A DNA stretch of 8,074 bases, taken from contig JAFVFM010000133.1 in NCBI GenBank assembly GCA_017475415.1, positions 1 through 8,074 of the forward strand. The letters are read 5' to 3'. The DNA comes from Solobacterium sp. Its GTDB lineage: Bacteria > Bacillota_I > Bacilli_A > Erysipelotrichales > Erysipelotrichaceae. The first letter of the stretch is position 1. Every line of letters starts with the position of its first letter. Under the pieces are notes generated by a model. It was not told the origin of the DNA. It worked only from the letters and a program-made list of their open reading frames with translations, and searched no databases. Shown here piece by piece: positions 4,778 to 8,074 of the stretch. The position numbers were made by a program, and so were the translations under genes.

Positions 4778-7700
4778 AATTACAGGTTTAGTTGGAACAT
4801 TTGGCTTAGTTGGTTTGTCTGGTGTCTTTGGAGCATTATTGAAGATAACGATATTATTTTCAACATTTTCCTCAGCGACAAATTCAACTGCAGGTGTTTC
4901 CTTTTCATTCATGTAATATGTAGCAACATATTCTTTAGAATCTTTTTCTTTTACTGTTACAGTTGCACCTACTGGTACATAGTCGAATACATAGAGATCT
5001 GTTGGTTTGAGTTCTACTTCATATTCTCCTGTGCCTTCACTAGTCTTAATTGTAACAATAATTGTATATGTCTTATCACCAATTAATCCTGCACCTACTC
5101 TCTTTAATAAGGAGAAGCTTGTGTATTTTTCACCATCATCTGGTGTTTCAGGAATCCATGGTCTTGTATGGTTAATAATATGTGCATTTACACCATCCAT
5201 TTGAACTTCAGGAATTGTACGGTAGATCTTTGTAGTTTCTTCTACTGTATATACACCATTAGCGTCTAGATTTGTAAATTTAGCTGTCCAATTATTTTCT
5301 TCCGTTAACATAACTGTTAAGCCTGTATCTACGCCTCTATTGTATAACTTCGCTTCTACTGCGCTTCTTAAGCCTAATTCATTATCGAAGTCATCCCATT
5401 CCTTAGTAACAGTGATTTCTGTTGTCTTTGGCTTAACGGTAACTGTATTAGAGTCATCTCTATACTTAACCTCATTCGCTACTTCTATTGCGTAGCTAGC
5501 CTTATTAGGAACACCCTCATGTGTTTCTGTAGAAAGAACTGGACTATTTCCTGTATTAGGAGTAGCTCTATCTTCTACATCTGTTGCTGTAATTGTTGTG
5601 TACTTGAGATCTGAAATCTTCTTTCCATCAGCAATCTTAGCAGCGAATGTAGCTCTAATCCATTGTCCTTGTAATGCAGTAGCATCAGGGATATGGATAG
5701 TTAATACTCTACCATCGATTGTTACTTCTGCATAAATTGCTTCACCTGCTAATTCAACAGTTGCATCTGCATTTAATCTTACAGCTTGGATATTATTTAC
5801 AGGTTTATGGTTGTTTTCTGCACCAACTAATACTACCTGTACATCTTCAGCTGTAGATACAAATTGTAGATCACTATTGAGCTCATCCGTAATGGTTACA
5901 ACTTCTGCATCTTTTGTAATGTAAGCTTGAATGTCATATGTGAAGATTTCATCCAATGAAATTTCTTTATGAACAGCTTGATTTACGTATTTTTCAATCT
6001 CTGGTGTATCTGGTTCATCTGGTGTTTCTGGAATTTCAGGTTTATTTGTGATTGTCACATTTGTACCATCAATTTCCTTATTGATTTCTGTATAGAGTTC
6101 ATCATTCGCTACTTCCTCTACTACATATTCAACACCAACAAGCTTAGCAACTTCATTGAATGTCTTTGTAGGCTCATCCTTTGTTAATTCGATTGTTCCT
6201 ACAATTGTTCTAGCATCACCATCTACTTTAACTAAGTTGAAGACTACAGAAGGAACATTTTCTGGCCATTCTTCTTGCCATACTTTTGTACCACTATATT
6301 TCACTGTAGCAGGTATTACTGTTACTTCATTACTTGGAATATCCTTATATTCTTCACGTGCTTCACTTTCATTATTCACATAAATTGTATAAGAAGCCTT
6401 ATTCTCTGTACCAGTATGACTAGCTATTTCAGAAATAACAGCACCATTATCTTCAATTGTCTTGAATTCACCCGCATTAGCAGAGTCAATTATAGCTTGT
6501 GTATACTTCGCATAGAATGTTACTTGTACCCACTTACCTTTAGCAGCTTCATCTTCAATAGTAACAACTAATGTCTTACCATCGATTGTTGCGTTATAGG
6601 CAACTTCGCTACCTTCTTCATTCACACTACCATTTGCCTTATGATTATTCTCTTCTTTGACTACAACATTAGCTACAGCTTCGTTAGCTTCTAATGTAGC
6701 TTCACCCTTACCATCACCTTGTTTAGCGAATTCTAATGCATCAACTAATGTATCAGTAATTTCAACCTTAGTTGCATCACTTGGTACATACGCCATAATG
6801 TCATATGTAAATGCTCTATCGAATTCACCTAAGTCTTGGTGTACATCTTTATTGACATACTTTTCAATTTCAGGTTTTTCTGGTTTGTTCGTAATTGTTA
6901 CAGTAGTCTTACCATCAGCTTCTGCTACACCTTTCTTCACTTCTGAATAATATTTCACATCAGCTTCTTCAACATCATAAGTAACGTTGATGAGTTTTGG
7001 TTGTGTTGGGAAGTCTTTCACTGGTTCATCCTTTGTTAAGGAAACAGTAGCTACAACTTCACGACTATCACCATTAACTTTAACTAAGTTGAATGTTACA
7101 GATTCTACATCACTTGTCCAAGCATTATTTTCTGTGCCTTCCCAAGCCTTAGCACCAGCATAATTCACCTTATCTGCTTCTACAGTAACAACATTTGATT
7201 GATGATCACTAGACCAATCATCACCTACTTTAATCTTATAGGAAGCTTGGTTTGTTGTACCTGTATGTTCATCAGCACCTTCTAATACAGCACCATTATC
7301 TGTAATCGTATCAGAATCACCAACTTCAGCAGCTTTAATCATTTCATCTGTATACTTAGCCCAGAATGTAACTTGGATATATTTACCACGATATTCAGTA
7401 GCATCAGCAACAGTTACCTTTAATGATTTACCATCAATCTTAACATTTGCTTTTTCGTTAAGTTGCATAGCATCATCCATATTAGCAACTGTTCCATTCA
7501 CTTTATGGTCATTAGTTTCAACAACCTTAATGGATGAAACGATTTCTTCAGCAATATCACTCTTTTCAGCTGGAACCATAATTCCTCTATCGCTATTAGC
7601 GAATTCTAATGCATCAACTAATGTATCATTGATTTCAATTGCATCAGCATCATTAGGAACATATGCTAGGATGTCATATTTGAAGATTCTATCGAATTCA

Positions 7701-8074
7701 ACAAGATTTGCATGAACATCATGATTTACATATTTCTCAATTTCAGGTTTTTCAGGTTCAACTGGTTTTTCCGGTTTAACGGTTACTGTATTAGATTCAT
7801 CTTCATGAGTAGGTTTTTCTTCATCTAGTTTTGGATTACCTTCCTCATCGTTAACAGGATTACCTTCTTCATCTAATAGATATGTAGCATAAATATCATA
7901 ATTAGCTGTATTAGGAATACCTTCATGATTTTCATCACTGATAACAGGATCATTACCAACATTAGGTGTAGCTCTTTCTTCTACATCTGTATCGTTGATT
8001 GCAGTATATGGAGCTAAATCTTCATATTTATTACCATCAACAATCTTCGCATCAAAAGTAACAATTAAAAAATG
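4676..8074 (-). CDS. Giant multi-domain surface adhesin with D2-like and Cna-B isopeptide domains, N-terminus beyond window
   Basis: The frame is open from the right edge to the TAA at 4676-4678: 1132 residues, with start and signal peptide outside. The Met codon at 7577-7579 is internal, since the domain repeat continues upstream without a break. Domains in order: C-terminal half of a D2-like fimbrial isopeptide domain (1-100), D2 (111-298), Cna-B (303-399), D2 (402-589), Cna-B (591-680), D2 (692-882), Cna-B (885-972), a SpaA/Cna-B-like domain (984-1082), a Pro-rich linker with repeated KP, then hydrophobic helix 1109-1127 and tail RKKLN. Probable isopeptide Lys/Asn pairs are conserved: K114/N275, K405/N558, K695/N857 in D2; K309/N396, K597/N677, K891/N968 in Cna-B, each with a VEE glutamate. 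Such folds build rigid, protease-resistant stalks for adhesion. The sorting site reads NQHTG, not LPXTG. Ligand unknown. Confidence 0.92.
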   Translation of the reverse strand, partial: HFLIVTFDAKIVDGNKYEDLAPYTAINDTDVEERATPNVGNDPVISDENHEGIPNTANYDIYATYLLDEEGNPVNDEEGNPKLDEEKPTHEDESNTVTVKPEKPVEPEKPEIEKYVNHDVHANLVEFDRIFKYDILAYVPNDADAIEINDTLVDALEFANSDRGIMVPAEKSDIAEEIVSSIKVVETNDHKVNGTVANMDDAMQLNEKANVKIDGKSLKVTVADATEYRGKYIQVTFWAKYTDEMIKAAEVGDSDTITDNGAVLEGADEHTGTTNQASYKIKVGDDWSSDHQSNVVTVEADKVNYAGAKAWEGTENNAWTSDVESVTFNLVKVNGDSREVVATVSLTKDEPVKDFPTQPKLINVTYDVEEADVKYYSEVKKGVAEADGKTTVTITNKPEKPEIEKYVNKDVHQDLGEFDRAFTYDIMAYVPSDATKVEITDTLVDALEFAKQGDGKGEATLEANEAVANVVVKEENNHKANGSVNEEGSEVAYNATIDGKTLVVTIEDEAAKGKWVQVTFYAKYTQAIIDSANAGEFKTIEDNGAVISEIASHTGTENKASYTIYVNNESEAREEYKDIPSNEVTVIPATVKYSGTKVWQEEWPENVPSVVFNLVKVDGDARTIVGTIELTKDEPTKTFNEVAKLVGVEYVVEEVANDELYTEINKEIDGTNVTITNKPEIPETPDEPDTPEIEKYVNQAVHKEISLDEIFTYDIQAYITKDAEVVTITDELNSDLQFVSTAEDVQVVLVGAENNHKPVNNIQAVRLNADATVELAGEAIYAEVTIDGRVLTIHIPDATALQGQWIRATFAAKIADGKKISDLKYTTITATDVEDRATPNTGNSPVLSTETHEGVPNKASYAIEVANEVKYRDDSNTVTVKPKTTEITVTKEWDDFDNELGLRSAVEAKLYNRGVDTGLTVMLTEENNWTAKFTNLDANGVYTVEETTKIYRTIPEVQMDGVNAHIINHTRPWIPETPDDGEKYTSFSLLKRVGAGLIGDKTYTIIVTIKTSEGTGEYEVELKPTDLYVFDYVPVGATVTVKEKDSKEYVATYYMNEKETPAVEFVAEENVENNIVIFNNAPKTPDKPTKPNVPTKPVIDTSDNQHTGLWTITLFLSMLALLGGIVLRKKLN
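5159..5422 (-). other. Third Cna-B domain of the surface protein
   Basis: Residues 885-972. It starts with ITVTKEW (candidate isopeptide Lys891), has the usual LTEENNWTAKFTNL core and YTVEE (catalytic Glu about 945), and ends HIINHTRP (Asn968). It is the most canonical Cna-B of the three; the other two (6035-6304 and 6878-7168) share the FNLVKV and LTKDEP variant and resemble each other. Confidence 0.75.
6723..6755 (-). repeat. 33-base exact direct repeat, copy 1
   Basis: This segment is identical to 7596-7628. It encodes the end of the DTLVDALEFA stretch at the start of the second full D2 domain. The copies are 873 bases (291 codons) apart, so they are in frame with each other and exactly one D2 plus Cna-B module apart. 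Confidence 0.9.
7596..7628 (-). repeat. 33-base exact direct repeat, copy 2
   Basis: This is the second copy of the repeat at 6723-6755, at the same position in the first full D2 domain. Conservation at the DNA level, beyond what the protein requires, suggests recent duplication of the module or gene conversion between modules. Confidence 0.9.

Noticed and set aside
7577..7579. Met codon as the start of the surface protein
   Set aside because: The frame runs on upstream for 165 codons to the window edge with clear D2-domain sequence, so this Met is internal.
4757..7715. Several open frames on the plus strand opposite the surface protein gene
   Set aside because: They are antisense shadows of a long repetitive gene: Ile/Phe/Cys-rich or Ser/Thr-rich translations, no ribosome binding sites, and they fall within a frame that has clear domain structure.
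4676..8074. CRISPR or satellite-type repeat in the repetitive right half
   Set aside because: The repeats are long, divergent protein modules with intact coding frame and no regular short spacer pattern.

Overview
The window reads as part of a low-GC Gram-positive (Bacillota) chromosome. Gene order ffh, rpsP, khpA, rimM, trmD is typical of that phylum. From memory, the style of the large surface protein (tandem isopeptide-forming modules that begin 'IEKYVN') resembles proteins of gut Erysipelotrichia, so that class is my best guess but is not proven. Every supported gene lies on the minus strand, so the order of transcription runs from high to low coordinates. I found no tRNA, rRNA, insertion sequence or CRISPR array.

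Right half (4676 to 8074): the C-terminal 1132 residues of a very large cell-surface protein whose N-terminus lies beyond the right edge. It alternates fimbrial isopeptide (D2-like) domains with Cna-B domains. It ends in a proline-rich linker and a wall-sorting-like tail (hydrophobic helix plus RKK) that has HTG where LPXTG would be expected. A clear terminator follows.

Middle (3800 to 4640): a small cysteine-rich single-helix membrane protein resembling the FeoB-associated family, with its own probable promoter and a bidirectional terminator. Next comes a short single-stranded-DNA-binding protein gene that is interrupted by one in-frame TGA but intact on both sides. A G5/C5 hairpin then separates it from ffh.

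Left half (1 to 3769): housekeeping genes for protein export and translation. ffh encodes the SRP GTPase. A perfect 13-bp hairpin follows it, and the 3' arm of that hairpin carries the -35 box of a near-ideal promoter. That promoter drives rpsP (ribosomal protein bS16), khpA (KH RNA-binding protein), rimM (30S maturation) and trmD (tRNA m1G37 methyltransferase). A terminator-like hairpin sits between khpA and rimM, and rimM/trmD and trmD/next gene overlap. After trmD, where rplS often sits in Bacillota, there is an unrecognised multi-pass membrane protein running off the left edge.

I do not see a clear new multi-gene system. The items most worth checking are the interrupted ssb, the repeat architecture and odd anchor of the surface protein, and the promoter embedded in the ffh/rpsP hairpin.
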